Assembly (NCBI GenBank): GCA_030524745.1
Contig: JAUNGC010000013.1
Span: forward strand, 28,543-92,542
Length of the DNA: 64,000 nucleotides
Direction of reading: 5' to 3'
Source of the DNA: Eubacteriales bacterium
GTDB taxonomy: Bacteria > Bacillota > Clostridia > Lachnospirales > Lachnospiraceae
The position numbers were made by a program, and so were the translations under genes. Below the pieces are notes generated by a model. That model was not told the DNA's origin and did not search any database. It saw only the letters and a program-made list of their open reading frames with translations. Shown piece by piece: positions 27,270-35,611 of this stretch (its first letter is position 1; the number at the start of each line of letters is the position of its first letter).

Positions 27270-28211
27270 ATGAGTGATTTGATGAAGGTATCATCCAATC
27301 CCCATATCAGAGCCAAAGATACAACGGCAAAAATCATGCTCACTGTGGTCATCGCTTTGCTTCCGGCTACGTTCTTTGGCATTTATAATTTCGGCGTGAG
27401 AGCGGCGCTCATCATCGCAATATCCATTGCGACCACCGTTCTGACGGAATATTTATTTGAGAAAATCTGCAAAAAGAAGGTGACGATCGGCGATTTCAGC
27501 GCAGTTGTGACCGGACTTTTGCTCGCTTTGAATCTGCCGGTTTCCGTGCCCTGGTGGATTCCCGTGGTGGGCGGCGTTTTTGCCATATTGGTGGTGAAAA
27601 TGCTGTTCGGCGGACTGGGGCAGAATTTCATGAATCCGGCGCTGGCAGGAAGATGTTTTCTGCTGATCTCCTTTACGTCGATCATGACCAATTTTGAATG
27701 CGACGCTTATACCGGCGCAACGCCTCTTGCCAGTTTAAAGGCCGGACTGGGCGTCAACGTGATGGATATGGTGATCGGCCGGACAGCGGGCACGATCGGA
27801 GAGACTTCCATGATCGCAATTGTGATCGGCGCCTGCATTCTGATTCTGGCCGGCGTCATTGACCTGAAAGTGCCGGGCAGTTACATCGTTTCTTTCCTCA
27901 TTTTTGTCGCTGTATTCGCATCTTTAACAGGAAGAACGGTGAACGGTCCCTATCTTTCCGCGCAGCTTGCAGGCGGCGGGCTGATGCTGGGCGCATTTTT
28001 CATGGCGACAGACTATGTGACAAGGCCCGTCACGAAGAAGGGACAGTATGTGTACGGCATTTTTCTCGGCTTTCTGACGGCGATTTTCCGGATATTCGGC
28101 GCCAGCGCCGAAGGCGTTTCCTATGCGATCATCATTGGAAACCTGCTGGTGCCGTTGATTGAAAAATATACGATGCCCAGGGCATTCGGCAGAGGAGGGG
28201 AGCGTTCATGA
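27270..28211 (+). CDS. rnfD: Rnf complex subunit D
   Basis: A 313-residue membrane subunit with about nine to ten helices. The covalent flavin motif TGATPLA is at residues 148-154; Thr151 is the expected FMN attachment residue, modified by ApbE. The segment GGLGQNFMNPALAGRCFLL before it is typical. Its stop overlaps the rnfG start by four bases, which fits coupled translation. Confidence 0.96.
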   Translation: MSDLMKVSSNPHIRAKDTTAKIMLTVVIALLPATFFGIYNFGVRAALIIAISIATTVLTEYLFEKICKKKVTIGDFSAVVTGLLLALNLPVSVPWWIPVVGGVFAILVVKMLFGGLGQNFMNPALAGRCFLLISFTSIMTNFECDAYTGATPLASLKAGLGVNVMDMVIGRTAGTIGETSMIAIVIGACILILAGVIDLKVPGSYIVSFLIFVAVFASLTGRTVNGPYLSAQLAGGGLMLGAFFMATDYVTRPVTKKGQYVYGIFLGFLTAIFRIFGASAEGVSYAIIIGNLLVPLIEKYTMPRAFGRGGERS

Positions 28212-28831
28212 AAAGTATGCTAAAAGACGCGGCAATCCTGTTTGCCATCACTTTGATTGCGGGCCTTCTTCTCGGCGGCGTTTATCAGATTACGAAAGAG
28301 CCGATCGCCGTGCAGGAAGCGCTGAAGCTGGAAAATGCATGCAGGGAAGTGTTTGCGGATGCGGCTTCCTTTGAAGAAGCCGGGGATTTTGATGCTGTGC
28401 ATGCGGAAGAGGTCCTTGCGGCAGGCGGCTATACGGCGCAGACGATCGGCGGCTGTCAGACGGCGTTTGATTCGTCGGGGCAGATCATCGGTTATGTCAT
28501 TACCGTTACCTCTCATGAAGGTTACGGCGGAGATATTCAGTTCACGATGGGCATCAACAGCGACGGCTCCTTAAATGGTATTTCCCTGCTGTCCATTTCG
28601 GAGACGCCGGGGCTTGGCATGCAGGCGGAGGATGTGCTGGTGCCTCAGTTTGCGGGACGCAGTTCGGATTCTTTCGTGTATACGAAGACAGGAGCGTCCG
28701 CGGAGAATGAGATCGATGCGATTTCCGGCGCGACCATTACCACCAATGCGGTGACGAACGGAGTCAACGCCGGTTTATATTATTTTCAGTCGGAACTTCA
28801 GTCCATGACGGGAGGTGCAGGCAATGAGTGA
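28208..28831 (+). CDS. rnfG: Rnf complex subunit G
   Basis: A 207-residue subunit with an N-terminal membrane anchor (about residues 8-27) and an external FMN-binding domain. The flavinylation motif D-x-x-S-G-A-T-x-T is at residues 170-178, so Thr178 should carry FMN. GYGGDIQFTMGI and SETPGLG are further family marks. It overlaps rnfD by 4 bases and rnfE by 8. Confidence 0.96.
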   Translation: MKSMLKDAAILFAITLIAGLLLGGVYQITKEPIAVQEALKLENACREVFADAASFEEAGDFDAVHAEEVLAAGGYTAQTIGGCQTAFDSSGQIIGYVITVTSHEGYGGDIQFTMGINSDGSLNGISLLSISETPGLGMQAEDVLVPQFAGRSSDSFVYTKTGASAENEIDAISGATITTNAVTNGVNAGLYYFQSELQSMTGGAGNE

Positions 28832-29576
28832 GAACAAAAATGCGTCAAACGGCGCAGGAGAACGCCTGATAAACGGCATCATTAAGGAAAATCCTACTTT
28901 TGTGCTGACGCTGGGTATGTGCCCGACGCTGGCCGTCACCACTTCCGCAATGAACGGACTGGGCATGGGACTGACCACCATGGTGGTGCTGGCGCTCAGC
29001 AATATGATTATTTCCGCGCTGCGCAATATCATTCCCGACAAGGTGAGAATACCGGCGTTTATCGTCATCATTGCATCCTTTGTTACGGTGATGCAGCTTT
29101 TGTTACAGGGATTTTTACCTGATCTGTATGATTCGCTGGGAATTTACATCCCGTTGATCGTCGTAAACTGCATTATCTTAGGCCGTGCGGAAGCCTATGC
29201 GTCCAAAAATCCTGTGATCCCGTCTTTATTTGACGGAATCGGCATGGGACTCGGTTTTTCCCTGGCGCTGACCTGTATCGGCGCGGTGCGGGAAATTCTG
29301 GGAGCGGGAGAAATTTTCGGTTTTCACATCATGCCGGATTCCTATGTTCCCTTTTCCATCTTCGTCATGGCGCCGGGCGCGTTCTTTGTGCTGGCGGTTC
29401 TGACCGCGATTCAGAATAAGGTGAAAATAAACGGAGAGAAAAAGGGCCGGGATATGAGCAAAATCCAGTCCGGATGCGGTCAGGATTGCTTAAACTGCGA
29501 TACGGCCGGCGGCTGCGATCATAAATTTTACGATGCTTCGGCCCAAAAATCCAAAAAAGAAGGGGAGGACAGATAA
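28824..29576 (+). CDS. rnfE: Rnf complex subunit E with Cys-rich tail
   Basis: A 250-residue membrane subunit with six helices in the RnfE/NqrD arrangement (ENPTFVLTLGMCPTLAVTTS near the N-terminus, GMGLGFSLALTCIGAVREILG later). After the last helix there is an extra hydrophilic tail of roughly 50 residues holding C-x3-C-x2-C-x5-C, which standard RnfE lacks. An in-frame GTG at 28815 falls within the GGAGGT ribosome binding site, so the ATG at 28824 is the start. The rnfA ATG overlaps the TAA stop region closely. Confidence 0.94.
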   Translation: MSENKNASNGAGERLINGIIKENPTFVLTLGMCPTLAVTTSAMNGLGMGLTTMVVLALSNMIISALRNIIPDKVRIPAFIVIIASFVTVMQLLLQGFLPDLYDSLGIYIPLIVVNCIILGRAEAYASKNPVIPSLFDGIGMGLGFSLALTCIGAVREILGAGEIFGFHIMPDSYVPFSIFVMAPGAFFVLAVLTAIQNKVKINGEKKGRDMSKIQSGCGQDCLNCDTAGGCDHKFYDASAQKSKKEGEDR

Positions 29577-30164
29577 ATGTTGGCACAGGTGAAGGATTTA
29601 TTGCTGCTGATGATCGGTTCCGCCCTTGTCAGCAACGTGGTTTTGAGCCAGTTTTTGGGGCTTTGTCCGTTCCTGGGCGTATCCAAAAAGGTGGAGACTG
29701 CGGCAGGAATGGGAACGGCTGTCATTTTTGTCATTACGCTGGCAAGCGGTGTGGCAGGCGTCATCTATCAATGCATTCTGGTACCGCTTCAGATTGAATA
29801 TCTGCAAACGATCGTGTTCATTCTCGTGATCGCGGCGCTGGTTCAGTTTGTGGAAATGTTTCTCAAAAAATATATGAAGGGTCTTTATGAAGCGCTGGGC
29901 GTTTATCTGCCTCTGATCACTACAAACTGCGCTGTGCTGGGCGTGGCGCTCACGAACGTACAAAAGGAATACGGCATTTTCACCGGTATGGTCAACGGAT
30001 TTGCGACAGCGCTGGGCTTTACGATTTCCATCATTATTCTGGCGGGCATCCGTGAGAAAATGGCGTACAACGATATTCCGGAGTCCTTCCGCGGAATGCC
30101 CATCGTGCTTTTGACGGCGGGATTGATGGCGATCGCTTTTTGCGGATTCTCAGGACTTTTGTAG
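29577..30164 (+). CDS. rnfA: Rnf complex subunit A
   Basis: A 195-residue membrane subunit with six helices, homologous to RnfE and NqrE. Markers are NVVLSQFLGLCPFLGVSKK near the N-terminus and TTNCAVLGVAL in the middle. The two conserved cysteines in the half-membrane helices of RnfA and RnfE are thought to hold a [2Fe-2S] cluster between the subunits. It begins immediately after the rnfE stop. Confidence 0.97.
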   Translation: MLAQVKDLLLLMIGSALVSNVVLSQFLGLCPFLGVSKKVETAAGMGTAVIFVITLASGVAGVIYQCILVPLQIEYLQTIVFILVIAALVQFVEMFLKKYMKGLYEALGVYLPLITTNCAVLGVALTNVQKEYGIFTGMVNGFATALGFTISIIILAGIREKMAYNDIPESFRGMPIVLLTAGLMAIAFCGFSGLL

Positions 30165-30176
30165 GAGGTGGGAATT

Positions 30177-30971
30177 TTGGTATCAGGTGTTTTCATTGCA
30201 ACGGCAGTCGTAGGCGCGGTCGGGCTTTTTATCGGACTGTTTCTCGGCGCTGCCGGAATGAAATTTAAAGTGGATGTGGATGAAAAGGAAGAGGCGGTAC
30301 TGGCCGTCCTTCCCGGAAATAACTGCGGCGGCTGCGGTTTTGCAGGCTGCAGCGGTCTGGCGGCCGCCATCGCAAAGGGAGAGGCTGCCGTAAACGCCTG
30401 TCCCGTAGGTGGGGAGGCAGTCGGCAAAAAGGTGGCTGAAATCATGGGCGTGGAAGCGGAGGAAGGTAAGCGGATGGCGGCCTTTGTGGCCTGTCAGGGA
30501 ACCTGCGAGAAAGCTTCTCTCGACTATGAATATACCGGGATTGAGGACTGCAGGATGCTTTCTTTTGTGCCCAACGGCGGGGCGAAAACCTGCGACTATG
30601 GCTGTCTGGGCTTCGGAAGCTGCGTGAAAGCCTGCCCCTTTGATGCGATTCATGTGGTCGACGGCGTTGCCGTGGTGGATAAGGATGCGTGTAAAGCCTG
30701 CGGAAAATGTGTGGCGGTCTGTCCGAAGCACTTGATTTCGCTGATTCCTTACGATGCGAAATATATGGTGGCGTGCAGTTCCAAAGACAAGGGGCCTGTG
30801 ACGATGAAAGCATGCAGTGCAGGCTGTATCGGATGCACGCTGTGTAAACGAAACTGCCCTGCCGATGCGGTGACGATCGAAAGCTTCAATGCCACGATCG
30901 ATCCGGAGAAATGCATCGGATGCGGAGCCTGTGCGGAAAAGTGCCCGAAAAAGGTTATTGTGGAGCACTGA
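30177..30971 (+). CDS. rnfB: Rnf complex subunit B
   Basis: A 264-residue ferredoxin-accepting subunit. An N-terminal helix is followed by the four-cysteine domain NNCGGCGFAGCSG and a C-terminal multi-cluster region with four Cys-rich motifs (CVKACP, CKACGKCVAVCP, CIGCTLCKRNCP, CIGCGACAEKCP). A GTG at 30168 is in frame but falls in the AGGAGGTG ribosome binding site. The TTG at 30177 is at the right distance and gives the normal MVSGVF-type start. It ends the rnf operon. Confidence 0.95.
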   Translation: MVSGVFIATAVVGAVGLFIGLFLGAAGMKFKVDVDEKEEAVLAVLPGNNCGGCGFAGCSGLAAAIAKGEAAVNACPVGGEAVGKKVAEIMGVEAEEGKRMAAFVACQGTCEKASLDYEYTGIEDCRMLSFVPNGGAKTCDYGCLGFGSCVKACPFDAIHVVDGVAVVDKDACKACGKCVAVCPKHLISLIPYDAKYMVACSSKDKGPVTMKACSAGCIGCTLCKRNCPADAVTIESFNATIDPEKCIGCGACAEKCPKKVIVEH

Positions 30972-31037
30972 CAAACGTTCTTTGCGGCGGTTTTTCGAAC
31001 CGAAGCTGTTTCGGATTTTTTACAGGGAGATTTGAGA

Positions 31038-32060
31038 ATGAATACAGTTACATTGGGAAAAACGGGAATCACAACGAACAAGAATGGATTTGGCGCGCTG
31101 CCGATCCAGAGAATCAGTGATGAAGCGGCGGTGTATCTGCTGCGGAAAGCCTATGATGCAGGGGTGACCTTTTTTGATACCGCCCGCTATTATTCGGACA
31201 GCGAGCATAAGCTGGGGCTGGCCTTTGCCGGAATGAGAGAGAAGATTTTTATCGCGTCCAAAACAGGGGCGAAAACGCCGGAGATGTTCTGGAAGGAACT
31301 GGAAACGACGCTCGGCAATCTGCAGACCGATTATCTGGATATTTACCAGTTCCATAATCCGGAATTCTGCCCGAAACCCGGGGACGGAAGCGGATTATAT
31401 GAATGTATGGCGGAAGCGAAGAAGCAGGGAAAGATCCGCCATATCGGCATCACCAATCACAGACTGAATGTGGCGAACGAGGCCGTAGAAAGCGGGCTGT
31501 ATGAGACGCTGCAGTTTCCGTTCTGCTATCTGGCGAGCGAAGAGGACCTTGCGCTGGTGCAAAAATGTAAGGAAGCCGGGATGGGATTTATTGCGATGAA
31601 GGCGCTGTCCGGCGGTCTGATCACCAATTCGGCGGCCGCGTATGCTTTTGAAGCGCAGTTTGACAACGTATTGCCGATCTGGGGCGTTCAGCGGGAATCT
31701 GAACTGGATGAATTTTTATCCTATATTGAAAATCCGCCGGTGATGACGGATGAATTGCAGGCGGTCATTGATCGTGACAGGAGCGAACTCATCGGTGAAT
31801 TCTGCCGGGGCTGCGGCTATTGTATGCCCTGCCCGGCCGGCATTGAGATCAATAACTGCGCGCGCATGTCTCTGATGATCCGTCGCGCGCCTTCTGCCGC
31901 GCAGCTCACGCCCGAAATGCAGCAGAAGATGATGAAAATAGAGAATTGTCTGCATTGCGGCAGGTGTAAAACAAAGTGTCCTTACCATCTGGATACGCCG
32001 GCGCTGCTGCAGAAGAATCTGAAAGATTACAAGGAAATTCTGGCCGGAAAGGAATGCTGA
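31038..32060 (+). CDS. aldo/keto reductase with C-terminal iron-sulfur domain
   Basis: A 340-residue NAD(P)H-dependent aldo/keto reductase. The barrel carries the catalytic set: Asp and Tyr in FFDTARYYS, Lys in IASKTGAK and His in YQFHNPE. An appended ferredoxin-like tail has CRGCGYCMPCPAGIEI and CLHCGRCKTKCPYHLD, enough for two [4Fe-4S] clusters. This two-part build is common in anaerobes, and the substrate is unknown. AGGGAGA favours the ATG at 31038 over the TTG at 31032. It lies 66 bases after rnfB and may be cotranscribed. Confidence 0.9.
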   Translation: MNTVTLGKTGITTNKNGFGALPIQRISDEAAVYLLRKAYDAGVTFFDTARYYSDSEHKLGLAFAGMREKIFIASKTGAKTPEMFWKELETTLGNLQTDYLDIYQFHNPEFCPKPGDGSGLYECMAEAKKQGKIRHIGITNHRLNVANEAVESGLYETLQFPFCYLASEEDLALVQKCKEAGMGFIAMKALSGGLITNSAAAYAFEAQFDNVLPIWGVQRESELDEFLSYIENPPVMTDELQAVIDRDRSELIGEFCRGCGYCMPCPAGIEINNCARMSLMIRRAPSAAQLTPEMQQKMMKIENCLHCGRCKTKCPYHLDTPALLQKNLKDYKEILAGKEC

Positions 32061-32111
32061 GCCGTGTGTGACGGCGGCAACAGGTCAGAGTTATCAAAAC
32101 GTTGAAAACGG

Positions 32112-32146
32112 CGGGCGGCTTTCCGGTTATTCCGGAAAGCCGCCCG
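32112..32146. terminator. bidirectional hairpin between the AKR gene and apbE
   Basis: A perfect 15-base stem (32112-32126 with 32132-32146). The TAA stop of the minus-strand apbE gene falls in the loop. On the minus strand the hairpin is followed by GTTTT and a second T run; on the plus strand there is no clear T run. Confidence 0.75.
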
Positions 32147-33116
32147 TCTGGTATAAGGAACCGTCCTTTGTGACAAATAATGCTTCTATGCCGGGCAGGG
32201 ATTCAATGAGATCCTGTCCTTTTTTTTGCCCCAGTATAAAGCAGGCGGTGCTTAAAGCGTCTCCTTCCATAGAGGAATCGGAGAGTATGGTAACGCCGCT
32301 TAAATCCGTATCCGCCGGGTATCCGGTGGCGGGATCCAGTATGTGATGATAGAGTACGCCGTCCGCTTCAAAATAGCGTTCATAGCTGCCGGAAGAAACC
32401 AGAGACATATCGTTCAGGCCGATAATGCGGACGAGTTCGCTGCGTTCCCCGAAGGGCTTTTGAATGCCGGTACGGAAAGAACTTCCGTCTGGTTTGGTTC
32501 CTACGGCGAGCACGTTGCCGCCAAGGTTGATCAGCGCATGAGAAAGTCCGCGCTCTTCAAACAGCGCTTTGAGTTGGTCCGCAATATAGCCCTTTGCGAT
32601 AAAGCCCAGGTCCACGCGGGCGTCCGGATCCTCCAGCCGGACGGCGGTGCCTTCTATGCGAATGGTCTCATAACTGACATGGGGAAGGAGCGCTTCGATT
32701 TGGGAAACCTGCGGTACAGGGCCGGGCGGATCGCCGGTAAAATTCCAGAGTTCGGAAAGGGGCGTCACGGTGGGATCGATTTTCCCCTCCGTCATTTTGG
32801 CGAATTCCACCGCCTGCGCGAGCAGATAAGCCGTTTCTTCCTGCACCTCCACAGGCTGGCCTTTTGCATGGTTGATATTCCAGATGTCGCTTCCTTCTAT
32901 GGTGCGGCTGAAAAGATTTTCGTACCGGGAACAGAGAAGAAGTCCTTCTTCCAGAACGGAATCCGCATCTTTTCCATATCCGGTCAACGTGACGATGGTA
33001 TCAAAATAATATCCGGTTTTGACTACAGGATCTGAATTATTTTCACAGCCCGTAAGAAGCTGAGAGAAAATACAGAGAACGCAGGCAAATAACATAATAT
33101 TTTTTTTTCTGATCAT
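32127..33116 (-). CDS. apbE: FAD:protein FMN transferase
   Basis: A 329-residue ApbE lipoprotein that attaches FMN to threonine in target flavoproteins outside the membrane. The signal ends in a lipobox LLTGC (Cys24). Family segments include DPTVTPLSELWNF, DLGFIAKGYIAD, ALINLGGNVLAVG and HHILDPATGYPAD. It lies 1.1 kb from the rnf operon on the opposite strand, and both RnfD and RnfG show clear flavinylation motifs, so they are the obvious targets. The last codons form half of a terminator stem. Confidence 0.96.
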   Translation of the reverse strand: MIRKKNIMLFACVLCIFSQLLTGCENNSDPVVKTGYYFDTIVTLTGYGKDADSVLEEGLLLCSRYENLFSRTIEGSDIWNINHAKGQPVEVQEETAYLLAQAVEFAKMTEGKIDPTVTPLSELWNFTGDPPGPVPQVSQIEALLPHVSYETIRIEGTAVRLEDPDARVDLGFIAKGYIADQLKALFEERGLSHALINLGGNVLAVGTKPDGSSFRTGIQKPFGERSELVRIIGLNDMSLVSSGSYERYFEADGVLYHHILDPATGYPADTDLSGVTILSDSSMEGDALSTACFILGQKKGQDLIESLPGIEALFVTKDGSLYQTGGFPE

Positions 33117-33245
33117 AAACGACGCCCTTTCCTTGGATTATCAATCATTGTTATCATATCATAATCTGTCGCATTCTGTCCTGGAAAAGAAGTCATTTTT
33201 TCAGGACATGTTGTATAGAATAATAGGGAAAGGAATGGATGGATT

Positions 33246-33875
33246 ATGTTTCAGAAATATGCGGCCGTTATGGCGGCCTTTTCCCTTCTGCTGGCCGCCG
33301 CCTGGTTTTGCGTCAGAGGAGGGCAGATAAACCGCTATGTGGCGGAAAATGCGTTTGTAACAGAACCGCTTACGTGCGTGGAGGAAATGCTGGATTATGA
33401 AAAGGTACGGGAGACCGGACAGACTGACACAGTACAATCTGTTCAGCCGGTAATTGATGTAAATGTACTGGAAAAGGAACCCTTGTACCAACTGACCAGG
33501 GAAGATTACGTGACGCTTTTGAAAATTGTGGAGGCGGAGGCCGGATCGGAGGATGAAACCGGAAAGCTTCTGGTTGCGAATGTGGTATTAAACCGGGTGA
33601 AGAGCGATCAGTTTCCGGACACCGTCACGGAAGTGGTGTATCAGCGTTCCGGGAAAAAGGCTCAGTTTTCTCCGGTGGGAAACGGGAGCATTGAAACGAT
33701 ACAGGCCAGCGAAGAAACGGTAGAGGCGGTGGAAAGAGCGCTGAATGGAGAAGATATTTCACAGGGAGCGCTCTATTTTGCGGCCAGAAGCGCGGCGGAT
33801 CCGCAGAACATGAACTGGTTTGACGAATGTCTGACCAGACTATTTTCCTATGGAGGACATGAATTTTTTGAATAA
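33246..33875 (+). CDS. SleB/CwlJ-type cell wall hydrolase
   Basis: A 209-residue protein with an N-terminal membrane segment (residues about 5-24), a linker, and a C-terminal hydrolase_2 domain from about residue 95. Landmarks are KIVEAEAGSEDETGKLLVANVVLNRV, with the catalytic glutamate, and the end FDECLTRLFSYGGHEFF. The domain cleaves spore-cortex or vegetative peptidoglycan. There is no peptidoglycan-binding domain as in SleB proper. The 3' end, including the stop codon, is followed by an almost exact duplicate of its last 19 bases. Confidence 0.9.
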   Translation: MFQKYAAVMAAFSLLLAAAWFCVRGGQINRYVAENAFVTEPLTCVEEMLDYEKVRETGQTDTVQSVQPVIDVNVLEKEPLYQLTREDYVTLLKIVEAEAGSEDETGKLLVANVVLNRVKSDQFPDTVTEVVYQRSGKKAQFSPVGNGSIETIQASEETVEAVERALNGEDISQGALYFAARSAADPQNMNWFDECLTRLFSYGGHEFFE

Positions 33876-33904
33876 GGCCTATAACGAATTTCTTGAATAA
33901 GGCC
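33861..33904 (+). repeat. 19-base direct repeat at the 3' end of the hydrolase gene
   Basis: Copies at 33861-33879 and 33886-33904 differ at one position and repeat with a 25-base period. The first copy contains the last codons and stop codon of the SleB-like gene. Confidence 0.85.
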
Positions 33905-33912
33905 GGCGGGCA

Positions 33913-33941
33913 TTGACTGACTCACTTTACTATGTTAAAAT
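33913..33941 (+). promoter_or_regulatory. promoter of thrC
   Basis: TTGACT (33913-33918), a 17-base spacer and TAAAAT (33936-33941), 52 bases before the thrC start. Confidence 0.75.
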
Positions 33942-33993
33942 ATAGGGCGATATTTGGGAAAACTGTCAAAAATCAGTAATAGTGAGGTAACGC

Positions 33994-35481
33994 ATGGATA
34001 TCTTTTATAGAAGTACAAGAGGAAATGAAAGAAAAGTGACTGCATCTGAAGCGATTTTGCAGGGGCTTGCAGTGGATGGCGGCCTGTTTGTGCCAGAGCA
34101 GATACCGGCTTTTGATAAGACGATGAAGGAGTTTTCGGAGATGTCTTATCAGGAGACCGCTTACGAGGTCATGAAGCTTTTGCTGACCGACTTTACGGAA
34201 GATGAATTGAAGTCCTGTATCCGGAACGCTTATGATGAGAAGTTTGATACGGAGACGATCGCGCCTCTTGCAGAGGCGGAGGACGCTTATTTTCTGGAAC
34301 TGTTCCATGGTAAGACCATCGCTTTTAAGGATATGGCGTTGTCCATACTGCCGCATTTGATGACGACGGCGGCAAAGAAAAATCAGGTAAAAAATGAGAT
34401 CGTGATTCTCACTGCGACTTCCGGAGATACCGGAAAGGCCGCGCTGGCCGGTTTTGCAGATGTGAAGGGGACCAGGATTCTGGTATTTTATCCCAAAAAC
34501 GGCGTCAGCCCGATACAGGAGCGCCAGATGGTGACGCAGAAGGGTGCCAATACCCGCGTTGTAGGGATTTACGGCAATTTTGACGATGCCCAGTCCGGCG
34601 TAAAGAAGCTGTTTGCGGATCAGGAACTGGCAGAGCGAATGCAGGCAAAGGGCTATCAGTTTTCTTCCGCCAATTCTATCAATATCGGCCGCCTGGTACC
34701 TCAGATTGTATATTATGTTTATGCGTATGCGCAGCTTTTGAAGGAAGAGCGGATTGCGGAGAACGAGTTCATTAATGTTGTGGTTCCGACCGGCAATTTC
34801 GGCAATATACTGGCTGCTTTCTATGCAAAGAATATGGGACTTCCTATCCGGAAACTGATTTGTGCTTCCAATGACAATAAGGTACTATACGATTTCTTCC
34901 GGACGGGAGAATATGACAGAAACCGGGAATTTGTGCTGACCACTTCGCCTTCCATGGATATTCTGATTTCCAGCAATCTGGAACGCCTGATTTACCGCAT
35001 TGCGGGGAATGACGCGCAGAAGAACGCCGAACTGATGAAATCCTTAAACGGAGAGGGCCGTTATGAAATAACGGAAGAGATGAAAGCGCAGCTTTCTGAT
35101 TTTTACGGCAACTTTGCAACGGAAGAGGAATGCGCCGCAAAGATCAAATCTCTTTACGAAGATACCGGTTATGTGATCGATACCCATACGGCGGTGGCGG
35201 CTGTCGTGCATGATAAATACCGGGCGGATACGGAGGATGGAACGAAGACTGTGATTGCGTCCACGGCAAGCCCTTATAAATTTACCAGAAGCGTGATGAC
35301 GGCCATCGACGGCAAGTATGATGAGATGGATGACTTCGCGCTGGTGGACGAGTTGTCCAGGATCAGCAATGTGCGGATTCCTGGCGCGATAGAGGAGATC
35401 CGTACGGCGCCGGTGGTACATGATATTCAGTGCGATAAGACGCAGATGAAAGAAGCGGTGGAAGCTTTTTTGAATCTGTAA
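33994..35481 (+). CDS. thrC: threonine synthase
   Basis: A 495-residue PLP enzyme converting O-phosphohomoserine to threonine. The N-terminal STRGNERKVTASEAILQGLA motif is typical of the long bacterial/fungal form. The PLP lysine is in HGKTIAFKDMAL (about residues 105-116), and the phosphate-binding loop is TATSGDTGKAAL. It has its own promoter and ends before a hairpin terminator shared with the convergent citrate synthase gene. Confidence 0.96.
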   Translation: MDIFYRSTRGNERKVTASEAILQGLAVDGGLFVPEQIPAFDKTMKEFSEMSYQETAYEVMKLLLTDFTEDELKSCIRNAYDEKFDTETIAPLAEAEDAYFLELFHGKTIAFKDMALSILPHLMTTAAKKNQVKNEIVILTATSGDTGKAALAGFADVKGTRILVFYPKNGVSPIQERQMVTQKGANTRVVGIYGNFDDAQSGVKKLFADQELAERMQAKGYQFSSANSINIGRLVPQIVYYVYAYAQLLKEERIAENEFINVVVPTGNFGNILAAFYAKNMGLPIRKLICASNDNKVLYDFFRTGEYDRNREFVLTTSPSMDILISSNLERLIYRIAGNDAQKNAELMKSLNGEGRYEITEEMKAQLSDFYGNFATEEECAAKIKSLYEDTGYVIDTHTAVAAVVHDKYRADTEDGTKTVIASTASPYKFTRSVMTAIDGKYDEMDDFALVDELSRISNVRIPGAIEEIRTAPVVHDIQCDKTQMKEAVEAFLNL

Positions 35482-35513
35482 AGGAAAGAGATGCGCCTGA
35501 CGATATTTTCAGC

Positions 35514-35559
35514 ATAAAAAAACAGCGTCCGGAAAATGGATTCCGACGCTGTTTTTTTA
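35514..35559. terminator. bidirectional terminator between thrC and citrate synthase
   Basis: A 13-base stem with one bulged C (35521-35534 with 35541-35553), flanked by an A run on the left and a T run on the right, so it serves both convergent genes. Confidence 0.88.
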
Positions 35560-35611
35560 TATCATTGACTTCATTGACCTGCTTTCGGCCGCTTTTTTGG
35601 AATGCTATCGT

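Noticed and set aside
26243-27382. 379-residue minus-strand frame opposite rnfC
   Set aside because: Shadow of rnfC with Arg/His-rich low-quality sequence and no recognisable motif.
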